From the NCBI GenBank assembly GCA_020436785.1, contig JAGQXC010000487.1, positions 1-40,403 on the forward strand: a stretch of DNA of 40,403 nucleotides, written 5' to 3'. The position numbers were made by a program, and so were the translations under genes. Origin of the DNA: Saprospiraceae bacterium (GTDB taxonomy: Bacteria > Bacteroidota > Bacteroidia > Chitinophagales > Saprospiraceae). Shown here one piece after another: positions 16,105-24,250 of the stretch. Under the pieces are notes generated by a model, which was given only the letters and a program-made list of their open reading frames with translations, searched no databases and was not told where the DNA came from. Positions within the stretch are counted from its first letter, which is position 1, and each line of letters begins with the position of its first letter.

Positions 16105-16794
16105 TTACCGTAAAGGTATCTGGTAGCCGATATTTAGCCCCAATCCGTAATTGCGAACATGAACGTCAATGATCGGATCCCGGATAAAATCAGAGATCAT
16201 TTGCTGATATTGCCCTTCCAAAACGACCTTGCCCTGGCCGGCAGGAATTTCAACGCCGGCGACACCAACCCCACTTACGCCCCAGCGGTTGTAATTGTTG
16301 TTGTTCAGATTAATTTTGGTCTCACTGATGTTAAAGTCAAAGATCAGGCTGGCTTTGGTTTCGAGACGGGCATTGGTGGCATAAGAAACCGCCGGACCGG
16401 CTGCCACGTAGAAGTTAACCGGACCTTGGTTAAAACGGTATTTCAGTAGTAAAGGTGCCTGGGCAAAGCCGATTTTGGTTATGGCTTTCAATTCCACATC
16501 AATGGGAATTTGCAATACATTCATATTCCATCCTTCCTTGAGGTGGAATCCTTTTTCCTGGTAAAAGATACCGGGTAAAAAAGACCAGTTGGCGTTAATA
16601 GGTAAATCATAATACACTCCGGATTCATATCCGGTATAGAATGCCTGCTCCGGGATCAAGGCATCCATTACCCCTTTCACCTGTATATTGGAAAATAATA
16701 CGCCCGCCTTCACTCCCAGGGCTGGCTGAGCCTTAACAACATTTAATACTGCCATCAGGCTGATCATACCGAATACGAAGAAGTGCTTTTTCAT
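16105..16794 (-). CDS. Outer membrane beta-barrel protein (porin-family type)
   Basis: Secreted protein of 229 residues with a signal peptide (MKKHFFVFGMISLMAVLNVVKAQ). The mature part opens with PALGVKAGVLFSNIQV and shows alternating hydrophobic/polar strands with aromatic ends (FYTGYESGVYYDLPIN, WSFLPGIFYQEKGFHL, APLLLKYRF, FYVAAGPAVSYAT) and closes with YGLGLNIGYQIPLR. This is the eight-strand outer-membrane-protein pattern common in Bacteroidota. The ligand or role cannot be told. It converges on the respiratory operon and shares the terminator at 16043-16072. Confidence 0.82.
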   Translation of the reverse strand: MKKHFFVFGMISLMAVLNVVKAQPALGVKAGVLFSNIQVKGVMDALIPEQAFYTGYESGVYYDLPINANWSFLPGIFYQEKGFHLKEGWNMNVLQIPIDVELKAITKIGFAQAPLLLKYRFNQGPVNFYVAAGPAVSYATNARLETKASLIFDFNISETKINLNNNNYNRWGVSGVGVAGVEIPAGQGKVVLEGQYQQMISDFIRDPIIDVHVRNYGLGLNIGYQIPLR

Positions 16795-17028
16795 AATTCA
16801 ACTTTTTTCATGGTGAACAATTTGATGCTGCTCATTTTCCGGAAGAGCGGAGGGTAAATGTTAAATAGCGTTAAGCTGGATGTTAGGGATCTTTTAATGT
16901 TTCTGCATGGCTTTCCTCGCGACTATTTCGGACGAAACCTCCCTTTTCTGTGTATTTGGCACGAAAAATGTGGTTGAACTACTACCTCCACGCCAGCCAA
17001 TCCAGGAAATAAGTTTTCAATTCGTTGT

Positions 17029-17874
17029 ATGATGCATAGGTACACCAGTATGACTTGCGGTTTCTTTTTGTTGAGCAGTTTACTGTTCCAGGGATACCGT
17101 ACCAGTAACTGGGCTGAGCCTGACTCATTTTCGGATCAATGGGAGCTGGCCACCTGGATGGACTCTTATCAGTCAACCATAGACCAGGCAAAACAATACC
17201 TGAAAGCCACTTATCCGAACTTGCAATGCATACCCAGGGAATGGGTTTGCGTTCAACTGGCAACCTCAAGTTGGTATACCTATACCCTGGAAACAAAAGA
17301 AAGCGGTGGCTGCATTCAAACCATTTATCTGATCGACTCGACCGGATTGACCGATCCTCAGGATTTGGAAATAACCCCTGAGAGGGATGACTTTACGACG
17401 GCTATCCAAACGGCGACCGACATTATGTTTACCCAAAATGCCGACCCAAGGATTCATTTCGTGCCTTTTGTCCGCAGGAATGAGGACAATACCATTTCAG
17501 TGTGGATGCTTCCCGGGCAGGACGATGGTGAAGACAGCCTGGCCTATTATGGTCCGGAATACCACTATGTATTAAATGCGGCCGGTAATCATATGGTTGA
17601 CCAGGAAGTGATTAATCAGGACTTGGTTTGGGGGGTGCCGCTAAATCGTGGTCAGGAGATCTGGCTGAACTATCAGGATGAAGAAGAGGTGACTACCGGG
17701 GCTATGTATTTTGCCTGGCGGTACCGCAATCATTTTAAGCGGGTGTACATTGAAACGAAAAAACACATTACCGCCATTCAATACTATCCTGATGGAACGT
17801 ATAATTTTTCTCAGATGACCAAGAAACATCGGGGAGATAAATACACCTGCTTTGACCCGACCCGTCGTGGTTGA
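17029..17874 (+). CDS. Secreted protein of unknown function
   Basis: I do not recognise this 281-residue protein. It opens with a hydrophobic segment (CGFFLLSSLLFQG) that may be a signal peptide or lipoprotein-like leader, and the rest is soluble with no other helix. A helical part (about 45-65) is followed by strands, including HFVPFVRRN, TISVWMLPGQ and YHYVLNAAGNHMVDQEVI, and by a region rich in aromatic residues (MYFAWRYRNHFKRVYIETKK). Cysteines are few. It stands alone between two hairpins, about 234 bp from the divergent barrel gene; no clear promoter element is seen in that gap. Confidence 0.75.
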   Translation: MMHRYTSMTCGFFLLSSLLFQGYRTSNWAEPDSFSDQWELATWMDSYQSTIDQAKQYLKATYPNLQCIPREWVCVQLATSSWYTYTLETKESGGCIQTIYLIDSTGLTDPQDLEITPERDDFTTAIQTATDIMFTQNADPRIHFVPFVRRNEDNTISVWMLPGQDDGEDSLAYYGPEYHYVLNAAGNHMVDQEVINQDLVWGVPLNRGQEIWLNYQDEEEVTTGAMYFAWRYRNHFKRVYIETKKHITAIQYYPDGTYNFSQMTKKHRGDKYTCFDPTRRG

Positions 17875-17909
17875 TAGCGAATTCGATAAGGAGATATAAG
17901 ACCATAAAA

Positions 17910-17939
17910 AAAAGCCGGTTGCAATCAGCACCGGCTTTT
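17910..17939. terminator. Bidirectional rho-independent terminator
   Basis: Perfect 10-bp stem (AAAAGCCGGT, 17910-17919; ACCGGCTTTT, 17930-17939) with a 10-nt loop. An A tract precedes and a T tract ends the structure, so it works for both the + gene ending at 17874 and the - gene ending at 17963. Confidence 0.9.
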
Positions 17940-17962
17940 CCTTATGGTATTGGTTTTACTTT

Positions 17963-18400
17963 TTACCCAAATTTCTTAACCAGCCAGATCACCAAACTTA
18001 CGGTACCAAATAGCCAGCACAGATAGGAAAGGATCCACAGGATACCACCACCTGAGAATAAGGTAGCTGCTCCGAGGATGGACAAGAGCAAACCTGCTCC
18101 CCATCCGAAGATCCAAAACCACATCCACTTATTCACTGGATCCTGGAAGTCGATGCCAGCGTCGTATTTCTTTTTCATAATTTTTTGGACGAAGGCTAAG
18201 CGCTTCTCAAAACGGGCTTGCTTTCGCTCTGCACGCTTAAGGTCTTTGATCTCTGCTTTGGTTAAGGCTTTTGAAGTGGTCGAAGCGATTTCAATTTTAG
18301 AGGTCGCTTCTTTAGCCTTTTTTTCTCCGTGAGGCAAAGCCCACACCGAGTTGCTCAAAAGTGCCAATGTGAAGAAGCTTAGTAACAGTTTAAGTTTCAT
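17963..18400 (-). CDS. Small secreted/membrane protein with two C-terminal helices
   Basis: Protein of 145 residues: signal peptide (MKLKLLLSFFTLALLSNSVWA), a charged, Lys-rich, probably coiled-coil part (about 25-82; KAEIKDLKRAERKQARFEKR), then two hydrophobic helices (about 92-113 and 117-140) separated by SGGG. The family is not identified; small proteins with a Lys-rich stretch and a two-helix hairpin are frequent in Bacteroidota and unassigned. It ends next to the terminator at 17910-17939 and starts about 90 bp downstream of the DUF423 gene, so it may be a separate unit. Confidence 0.7.
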   Translation of the reverse strand: MKLKLLLSFFTLALLSNSVWALPHGEKKAKEATSKIEIASTTSKALTKAEIKDLKRAERKQARFEKRLAFVQKIMKKKYDAGIDFQDPVNKWMWFWIFGWGAGLLLSILGAATLFSGGGILWILSYLCWLFGTVSLVIWLVKKFG

Positions 18401-18488
18401 ATGGCTTTGTTTAGTTGTGAAATAATAAATCGGTGCTTAAATATAGAAAGAAATTCCATAAGTGCTCTTTTTGACTCAAGATCATTTT

Positions 18489-18875
18489 TTATCCTTCCAA
18501 CTTGGACTGGGTCGTTTTCCGGATCGCGAGAAACAAGCTAATCCAGCCTCCGATCATCAGCATTCCACCCAAAGGCGTGACAGCACCCAACCAACGGGCC
18601 TCCGTTAATGCCATGACGTAAAGTGAACCAGAAAAAAAAGCGGTTCCCAGCAGGAAAAGCAATGAAGCACGTTTGAGCCAGGCATCATTGAAATGGTATC
18701 CCAGGATGCCCGTAGCCAGAAGTGCAAAGGTGTGGATCACTTGATAATATTGAGCGGTGTTCCACCAATTCAGTTGATCCTGATTGAAATGATCTGATAA
18801 GGCATGTGCTCCAAAAGCACCCAGGATGACCGAAAGGGCTCCCAGTGCGCTACCCCATAACAAGGAAGATTTCAT
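18489..18875 (-). CDS. DUF423 family membrane protein (YgdD-like)
   Basis: Protein of 128 residues with four helices. The N-terminal SALGALSVILGAFGAHALSDHF is the DUF423 signature; the middle (WWNTAQYYQVIHTFALL, FLLGTAFFSGSLYVMAL) and the end (AVTPLGGMLMIGGWISLFLA) also fit. Biochemical role of the family is not established. The start ATG is 6 bp downstream of the ung stop, so the two genes are very likely one transcript. Confidence 0.9.
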   Translation of the reverse strand: MKSSLLWGSALGALSVILGAFGAHALSDHFNQDQLNWWNTAQYYQVIHTFALLATGILGYHFNDAWLKRASLLFLLGTAFFSGSLYVMALTEARWLGAVTPLGGMLMIGGWISLFLAIRKTTQSKLEG

Positions 18876-18881
18876 ATGCAG

Positions 18882-19568
18882 CTATTTCAGCTGCCAATCT
18901 ATGGGTTTTAAACCTTGTTTTGTCAGAATTTCATTGGTTTTTACAAAATGGCCGTTGCCCATAAACGCATTTCCAGCGAGGGGAGAGGGGTGAGCGGATT
19001 CAAGCACATAATGCTTCATTTCGTCGATCAGTTCGATCTTGCTTCGCGCAAATCGACCCCACAGCAAAAAGATCAGACCGGTTCGCTCATCCGATAGCTT
19101 CTGGATGACCGCATCGGTAAATTGCTGCCACCCAATCGTTTTATGTGATCCCGCCTGGCCGGCAGTCACCGTTAATATGGCGTTGAGCATAAACACGCCT
19201 TGTTCGGCCCAATAGGTCAGGTCACCATGGGCGGGTGGTACGAAACCCACGGAATTTTGTAACTCCTTATAAATATTTCGCAGGGAAGCCGGAATGGCAA
19301 TCCCTTTCGGGACTGAAAACGACAATCCCATCGCCTGACCGGGGCCATGGTATGGATCCTGGCCGATAACCACTACCTTGACGGCATTAAAAGGCGTCGT
19401 ATTAAAAGCATTGAAGATCAAAGAACCGGGTGGATAGACGACCACACCCTGTTTTTTTTGCTCCTGGAGAAATGATTTAATGCCCTGAAAATAGGGCTTG
19501 GAGAACTCGTCCGCCAGGGCCAGTTTCCAGGAATCTTCAATCTGTATATCATTCTCAGGCATGATCAT
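18882..19568 (-). CDS. ung: Uracil-DNA glycosylase (family 1)
   Basis: Base-excision repair enzyme that removes uracil from DNA. The water-activating loop GQDPYHGPGQAMGLSFSVP carries the catalytic Asp, and the C-terminal DNA-intercalation loop is HPSPLAGNAFMGNGHF. TYWAEQGVFMLNAILTV and LIFLLWGRFA are also family-typical. Length about 228 residues is normal. Start candidates are GTG 19571, ATG 19568 and ATG 19562; ATG 19568 is used here, and 19562 (MPENDIQIEDSWK) is equally possible. It is divergent from the FAD dehydrogenase gene, with about 65 bp between starts. Confidence 0.96.
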   Translation of the reverse strand: MIMPENDIQIEDSWKLALADEFSKPYFQGIKSFLQEQKKQGVVVYPPGSLIFNAFNTTPFNAVKVVVIGQDPYHGPGQAMGLSFSVPKGIAIPASLRNIYKELQNSVGFVPPAHGDLTYWAEQGVFMLNAILTVTAGQAGSHKTIGWQQFTDAVIQKLSDERTGLIFLLWGRFARSKIELIDEMKHYVLESAHPSPLAGNAFMGNGHFVKTNEILTKQGLKPIDWQLK

Positions 19569-19634
19569 CACCGGTCTTAATCTTTCGAATGGCTATCTTG
19601 TTTTCAAAATAGGGATTTTAAGCCAATTCGACCA

Positions 19635-22589
19635 ATGTCAACGCCTCAGCCTAAACATCGTCTTCCCCGCCCGGGGTGGGAGCAAGTCATCCGGCAACAA
19701 CTGGAGGGTGATTTGGCCACCGATGACCTGAACCGGACATTGTTTGCCACGGATGCCTCGGTCTACCGGGAAATACCCTTAGGAGTATGTTATCCCCGGC
19801 ACGATAAAGATGTAGGTAGGCTGATGCGCATTGCACATGAACATATGCTGACGTTGATACCTCGTGCAGCTGGAACTTCTCTCGGTGGACAATGTGTCGG
19901 AGATGGCCTTGTCGTGGATGTCTCAAGGCATATGCATCATGTACTTTCACTGGATGTGAAGAATAAACAAGTCACGGTCCAACCAGGGGTGATCCGCGAC
20001 GACCTGAACCGTTTCCTTGAGCCACACGGATTGTTTTTCAGTCCGAATACATCGACCTCCAATCGTTGCATGATAGGTGGAATGGTCGGCAACAACAGTT
20101 GCGGCTCCACTTCGATCGTTTATGGTTCCACCAGGGATCATGTACACCGGGTTACCGGTTATCTGAGCGATGGTTCGAAGGTCAGTTTCCAGCCCCAATC
20201 CGCGGACGAGCTGGCCGAAATCGCTCAACAGCAAACCCTCGCAGGGAAGATATACCGTCATCTGCTCGGAAAATTAGGCGATCCGGCAACTCAAAAGTCT
20301 GTCCGCCAATGGTATCCCAAACCATCCATTCGCCGTAGAAACAATGGTTATGCCATTGACACCATGTTGGAACAAAAGCCATTCCTGGCGGATGGAGCGC
20401 CATTCAACCTGGCATCAATGGTCTGTGGATCGGAGGGTACCCTCATGTTGGTGACGGAAATTACCCTGGACCTGGATGACCTGCCGCCACCCATTGGGGC
20501 AATGGTTTGTGTTCATTATACCGACTTGCTTGAAAGCATGGAATCGGTGGTTCCGATCATGAACCTGAGACCCTATTCCTGCGAGCTGATGGACAAGGCA
20601 ATTCTGGATTGCACCAAAGGATCCCGGGCCCAGGAAAAAAACCGTTTTTTTCTGGAAGGCGACCCCGCCGCGGTGCTCATGGTTGAGTTTCGCGCGGATT
20701 CCATTAAATCTGCCGTTGAACTGGCCGAATCGTTGATTGCAACACTAAAAGTAGCAGGTTATGGCTATGCATTTCCGGTGGTGACCGGTAAGGACATCCA
20801 ACGGGTGATGTCTCTGCGGCAGGCCGGACTGGGCGTTCTTAGCAACTTGCCTGGCCGGAAAAGAGCAGTAGCCTGTATTGAGGATACCGCTGTGGATATT
20901 GCGGATCTGAAGGATTACATCCGGGATTTCAGTGAATTGATGGCTTCCTTTCACCAACAATCCATTTATTATGCACATGCCGGTGACGGAGAGATCCACT
21001 TGCGGCCAATTCTCGATCTCAAAACAAACGGAGATGTTCAATTATTTCGTGCCATCAGCGCCGGTTCAGCCAAACTGGTTAAGAAATATCAGGGGTCATT
21101 AAGTGGTGAACATGGTATCGGAAGAGTCCGTGCGGAATTCCTTCCTGGCATGATTGGTCCGGATAATTATGCATTGCTTCAGGAGATAAAAGATACCTGG
21201 GACCCTGATCACCTGCTCAATCCCGGTAAAATCGTCCTGGCCCCACCAATGGACCAGTCCTTACGCTATGCGATTGACCAGGCAGAACCAAAAATAGACA
21301 CGGTGTTTGATTTTCCGGACTATAATGGCATGTTGGGAGCAGCCGAACGATGCAATGGTTCCGGCGATTGCCGCAAATCGATGCAAGCAGGAGGGACGAT
21401 GTGTCCCAGCTACCAGGCGACGCGGAATGAGATGCACACCACTAGAGCACGGGCCAATGCGCTCCGTGAATACATGACCCGGTCAGCGGGTGAGGCGCAT
21501 CCGCTTGACCATCCGGAATTGGCAGAAGTGCTCGACTTATGTCTGAGTTGCAAAGGGTGTACCGGTGAATGTCCGTCCAATGTCGATATGGCTGCGCTGA
21601 AGTCAGAATTTCAACATCATTATTATCAAGCCCACCCTCGACCCCGGGGGCATTATTTCATTTTGCACAACGATCGCTTAGCCCGGATGGCTGGTCAATT
21701 TGCAGGAATAGCCAATTGGGCTACGGAAAATGCAGTGCTGGGCAGAATTTTGCGATGGGTGATGGATATTGCGCCGAAACGCTCCATCCCTCCGGTGTCC
21801 GGGCAAACCTGGTGGTCATGGTTCCAATCACATCTTTTCACAAACGGGTCACACCGGACCGTATACTTTCTTATTGATGAGTTTACCAATTATTTTGAGG
21901 CGGAGATCGGGATCCAGGCCATGCAGTTGACCGCTCAATTAGGGTATGAAGTCAAAGCATTACCTCCATTGTCCAGTGGCCGGGCAGCCATATCTAAAGG
22001 GTACCTGGATGTTGCTAAATCCTTAGCCAGGCAACAGGTAGAACGGTATCAACCTCTTCTAAATGATCAGGTTCTGCTGGTGGGACTGGAACCATCGGCC
22101 CTCCTCTCGTTCAGGGATGAATATCCCCGGTTATTGCGGGGTAAAGAACAATTGGCAGCAAAATCAATCGCTTCACGGGCATTGCTTTTCGAAGAATTTA
22201 TTGTTCAAAGCTGGCATGCCGGAGAAATTTCTCCGGAGCAGTTCGACCGGGAAGTTCGACATTTGGTGGTTCATGGCCACTGCCATCAGAAAGCTTTGGT
22301 CGGGATTGAACCCACCGTGGAAGCACTGTCAATTGCGAAAGGCAACCACATCGAACTGATACCATCCGGATGTTGTGGCATGGCTGGGAGTTTCGGCTAT
22401 GAGCCGGAACATTATCCGGTCAGCATGGCCGTCGGCGAAATGGTTTTATTTCCATCCGTGCGAAAAGTCTCCGGAGCTCAGATCATCGTGGCGTCCGGGA
22501 CCAGTTGCAGGCATCAGATTCGCGATGGAACAGGAAGAAAAGCCCTGCATCCGGTGGAAGTATTGGCTTCCGCCTTCAAACATCAATGA
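19635..22589 (+). CDS. FAD-binding and Fe-S-binding dehydrogenase (D-2-hydroxyacid type, YdiJ-like)
   Basis: Fused flavin/iron-sulfur dehydrogenase of 984 residues. The N-terminal FAD-binding domain has PRAAGTSLGGQCVGDG and GMVGNNSCGS, followed by the FAD-oxidase C-terminal domain up to about residue 545 (YYAHAGDGEIHLRP, SGEHGIGRVRAEF). Ferredoxin-like motifs follow: CNGSGDC (C573, C579) with C590 in GTMCPSY, and CLSCKGCTGEC (C636, C639, C642, C646). The last part is a GlpC/CCG-type domain with HGHCHQKAL and SGCCGMAGSFG. Family members oxidise D-2-hydroxyacids such as D-lactate or D-2-hydroxyglutarate; the exact substrate cannot be read from sequence. Cytoplasmic, probably membrane-associated through the quinone side. 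Confidence 0.93.
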   Translation: MSTPQPKHRLPRPGWEQVIRQQLEGDLATDDLNRTLFATDASVYREIPLGVCYPRHDKDVGRLMRIAHEHMLTLIPRAAGTSLGGQCVGDGLVVDVSRHMHHVLSLDVKNKQVTVQPGVIRDDLNRFLEPHGLFFSPNTSTSNRCMIGGMVGNNSCGSTSIVYGSTRDHVHRVTGYLSDGSKVSFQPQSADELAEIAQQQTLAGKIYRHLLGKLGDPATQKSVRQWYPKPSIRRRNNGYAIDTMLEQKPFLADGAPFNLASMVCGSEGTLMLVTEITLDLDDLPPPIGAMVCVHYTDLLESMESVVPIMNLRPYSCELMDKAILDCTKGSRAQEKNRFFLEGDPAAVLMVEFRADSIKSAVELAESLIATLKVAGYGYAFPVVTGKDIQRVMSLRQAGLGVLSNLPGRKRAVACIEDTAVDIADLKDYIRDFSELMASFHQQSIYYAHAGDGEIHLRPILDLKTNGDVQLFRAISAGSAKLVKKYQGSLSGEHGIGRVRAEFLPGMIGPDNYALLQEIKDTWDPDHLLNPGKIVLAPPMDQSLRYAIDQAEPKIDTVFDFPDYNGMLGAAERCNGSGDCRKSMQAGGTMCPSYQATRNEMHTTRARANALREYMTRSAGEAHPLDHPELAEVLDLCLSCKGCTGECPSNVDMAALKSEFQHHYYQAHPRPRGHYFILHNDRLARMAGQFAGIANWATENAVLGRILRWVMDIAPKRSIPPVSGQTWWSWFQSHLFTNGSHRTVYFLIDEFTNYFEAEIGIQAMQLTAQLGYEVKALPPLSSGRAAISKGYLDVAKSLARQQVERYQPLLNDQVLLVGLEPSALLSFRDEYPRLLRGKEQLAAKSIASRALLFEEFIVQSWHAGEISPEQFDREVRHLVVHGHCHQKALVGIEPTVEALSIAKGNHIELIPSGCCGMAGSFGYEPEHYPVSMAVGEMVLFPSVRKVSGAQIIVASGTSCRHQIRDGTGRKALHPVEVLASAFKHQ

Positions 22590-22634
22590 CCTGGCATTGG
22601 TCGACTGAATAAGCAACTTCGCACAATCAATTTG

Positions 22635-22642
22635 TAATTTTG
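22635..22642 (+). promoter_or_regulatory. Candidate -7 element for the ECF sigma/FecR module
   Basis: TAATTTTG matches TAnnTTTG exactly, 39 bp before the ATG of the sigma gene. No TTTG -33 box is seen at the usual distance, so an ECF-type or degenerate promoter is possible. Confidence 0.35.
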
Positions 22643-22681
22643 ACCTGCTTCCTGTTATCCTTGTAGTCCCGACATGACCGT

Positions 22682-23233
22682 ATGGAACAATCATTACAAG
22701 GCGCCAATGAGATCCTCCAGCTCATTCTGTCTCAAGATCCTCGTGGGTTAACCTGGATTTATACCCATTATTACCAGGATCTGGTCCGGATTGCCTATCA
22801 GATCACCCGCGATGTGGATTTGGCTGAAGATGCCGTTCAGGAAAGTTTGATCTATTTCTGGGACCGGCGTGAAGCCATCCAGGTGAGTCAGTCGCTTTTT
22901 GGCTATTTACGCAGGATGTGTGTGCATCGGTCTTTGCGCAAAATGCAACAGGAAAACCGCCGTACGGAGTTGCCGGAATACAAACTCTCTGAAGAAGTAG
23001 ATCATGATCCATTGGAATATGATGAACTTCAATCCACCATCCAGGAAGCCATCGCCGCTTTACCTGACCGCTGTGAAGAGGTGTTTCGCTATTCCCGGGA
23101 AGATCAGCTGACTTATGTTGAAATAGCCGATCGGATGGGGATTTCCGTTAAAACGGTTGAAAATCAAATGACTAAGGCCCTCCGCCTGCTCCGCGACAAA
23201 CTGAGAGATCATTTGACAATCATTTTTTTATGA
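22682..23233 (+). CDS. ECF RNA polymerase sigma factor (Bacteroidota FecI-like)
   Basis: Sigma-70 family ECF factor, 183 residues. Region 2 spans about 22-88 (YTHYYQDLVRIAYQIT, DLAEDAVQESLIYFWDRR) and region 4 about 117-172, with ALPDRCEEVFRYSREDQLTYVEIADRMGISVKTVENQM as the helix-turn-helix. The type fits the sigma factors that Bacteroidota pair with FecR for outer-membrane signalling. The FecR gene follows after 39 bp, so the pair is one unit. Its targets probably include its own operon and possibly the receptor gene at 26865. Confidence 0.93.
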   Translation: MEQSLQGANEILQLILSQDPRGLTWIYTHYYQDLVRIAYQITRDVDLAEDAVQESLIYFWDRREAIQVSQSLFGYLRRMCVHRSLRKMQQENRRTELPEYKLSEEVDHDPLEYDELQSTIQEAIAALPDRCEEVFRYSREDQLTYVEIADRMGISVKTVENQMTKALRLLRDKLRDHLTIIFL

Positions 23234-23272
23234 GTTCGATAGGGGGACTGACCTTGTTTATGTATCCTGTCT

Positions 23273-24250
23273 ATGAAAGCTATGAATAGGGATTTATACA
23301 TCTGGGCTAAGAAATACCATCTCGGCCAGCTGGACGGTAAAGAATATGAGGAATTGCTGGCGATGCTGGAAGAGCATCCCAAGTCGGCCGATGCCTTTTA
23401 TTCCGCGTTGACCATCCTACGCGGTGAAGAATTGGAGGTGCCGCCGGTCGATACAGAGGCTGCTCTGCAAAGACATCTTGCCCGGGAACCGTCCAGATCC
23501 GCACGGAGAATTCAACTGATTTCCCAAAACTGGTGGAAAATTGCTGCTATGTTCGTCCCTTTATTAATCCTCATTTGGTTCCTGTGGCCTGCTACCGACA
23601 ACCGGCCAGATCTGGTCAGCACCATGACGACGGATAGTTTACAGCAGGAAGTTTGGTTACCGGACAGCAGCAAGGTAGTTCTGGCACCTTTCAGTAAACT
23701 AACCTGGCAGGACGAATTCGATTCCAGGGAAGTTAATCTTACCGGAGAAGCCTTTTTTGCGGTCCGTAGGGATACCAATCACCCGTTCATCGTTCAGGCC
23801 GGAACTACCAGTGTCCGGGTCCTGGGTACGGAGTTTTCAGTTACCGACAGACCGGATCAGCAGACCAAGGTTGAGGTCCTGCAAGGGAAAGTGGCCGTAT
23901 CCCGGATTAAATCAAGCAAACACATCATCCTCACTCCGCTGGAAAGCACCGTTTGGGATGATACGGACCAGAACTGGATAAAAAAGGAACTGATGGATGA
24001 GGGAGACTTGGCCTGGGCGACCAGGGTTTGGAGAATTGATCAAAAATCATTGTTTGACATTATTCCCGGACTTGAAAAAATGTACGGCATCCGGATTGGA
24101 GTTTCCGACGACGCATTGTTGCAGTGCCGGATCTCAATGACCCTGGATCATAAGTCCCAGGAAGAAATGTTGGCGATTCTGAAATTGGTTCTACGCATCG
24201 AAGTTCGGTATAATGACGACAAAATCATCCTGGATGGGCCGGGTTGTTAG
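23273..24250 (+). CDS. FecR-family anti-sigma factor
   Basis: Membrane-bound regulator of the sigma factor just upstream, 325 residues. N-terminal cytoplasmic part (about 1-85) with WAKKYHLGQLDGKEYEEL binds sigma; one helix follows (about 88-106, IAAMFVPLLILIWFLW); the periplasmic FecR domain (about 120-215) contains VWLPDSSKVVLAPFSKL, GEAFFAV and VRVLGTEFSV; the C-terminal DUF4974 domain (about 255-322) has SLFDIIPGLEKMYGIRI. A second ATG at 23282 is an alternative start. The 3' end overlaps the next gene by 38 bases in another frame, pointing to coupled translation. Confidence 0.93.
   Translation: MKAMNRDLYIWAKKYHLGQLDGKEYEELLAMLEEHPKSADAFYSALTILRGEELEVPPVDTEAALQRHLAREPSRSARRIQLISQNWWKIAAMFVPLLILIWFLWPATDNRPDLVSTMTTDSLQQEVWLPDSSKVVLAPFSKLTWQDEFDSREVNLTGEAFFAVRRDTNHPFIVQAGTTSVRVLGTEFSVTDRPDQQTKVEVLQGKVAVSRIKSSKHIILTPLESTVWDDTDQNWIKKELMDEGDLAWATRVWRIDQKSLFDIIPGLEKMYGIRIGVSDDALLQCRISMTLDHKSQEEMLAILKLVLRIEVRYNDDKIILDGPGC

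Noticed and set aside
16795-17028. Possible small RNA or promoter in the divergent gap
   Set aside because: No TAnnTTTG element, stable hairpin or tRNA-like structure was seen by eye.
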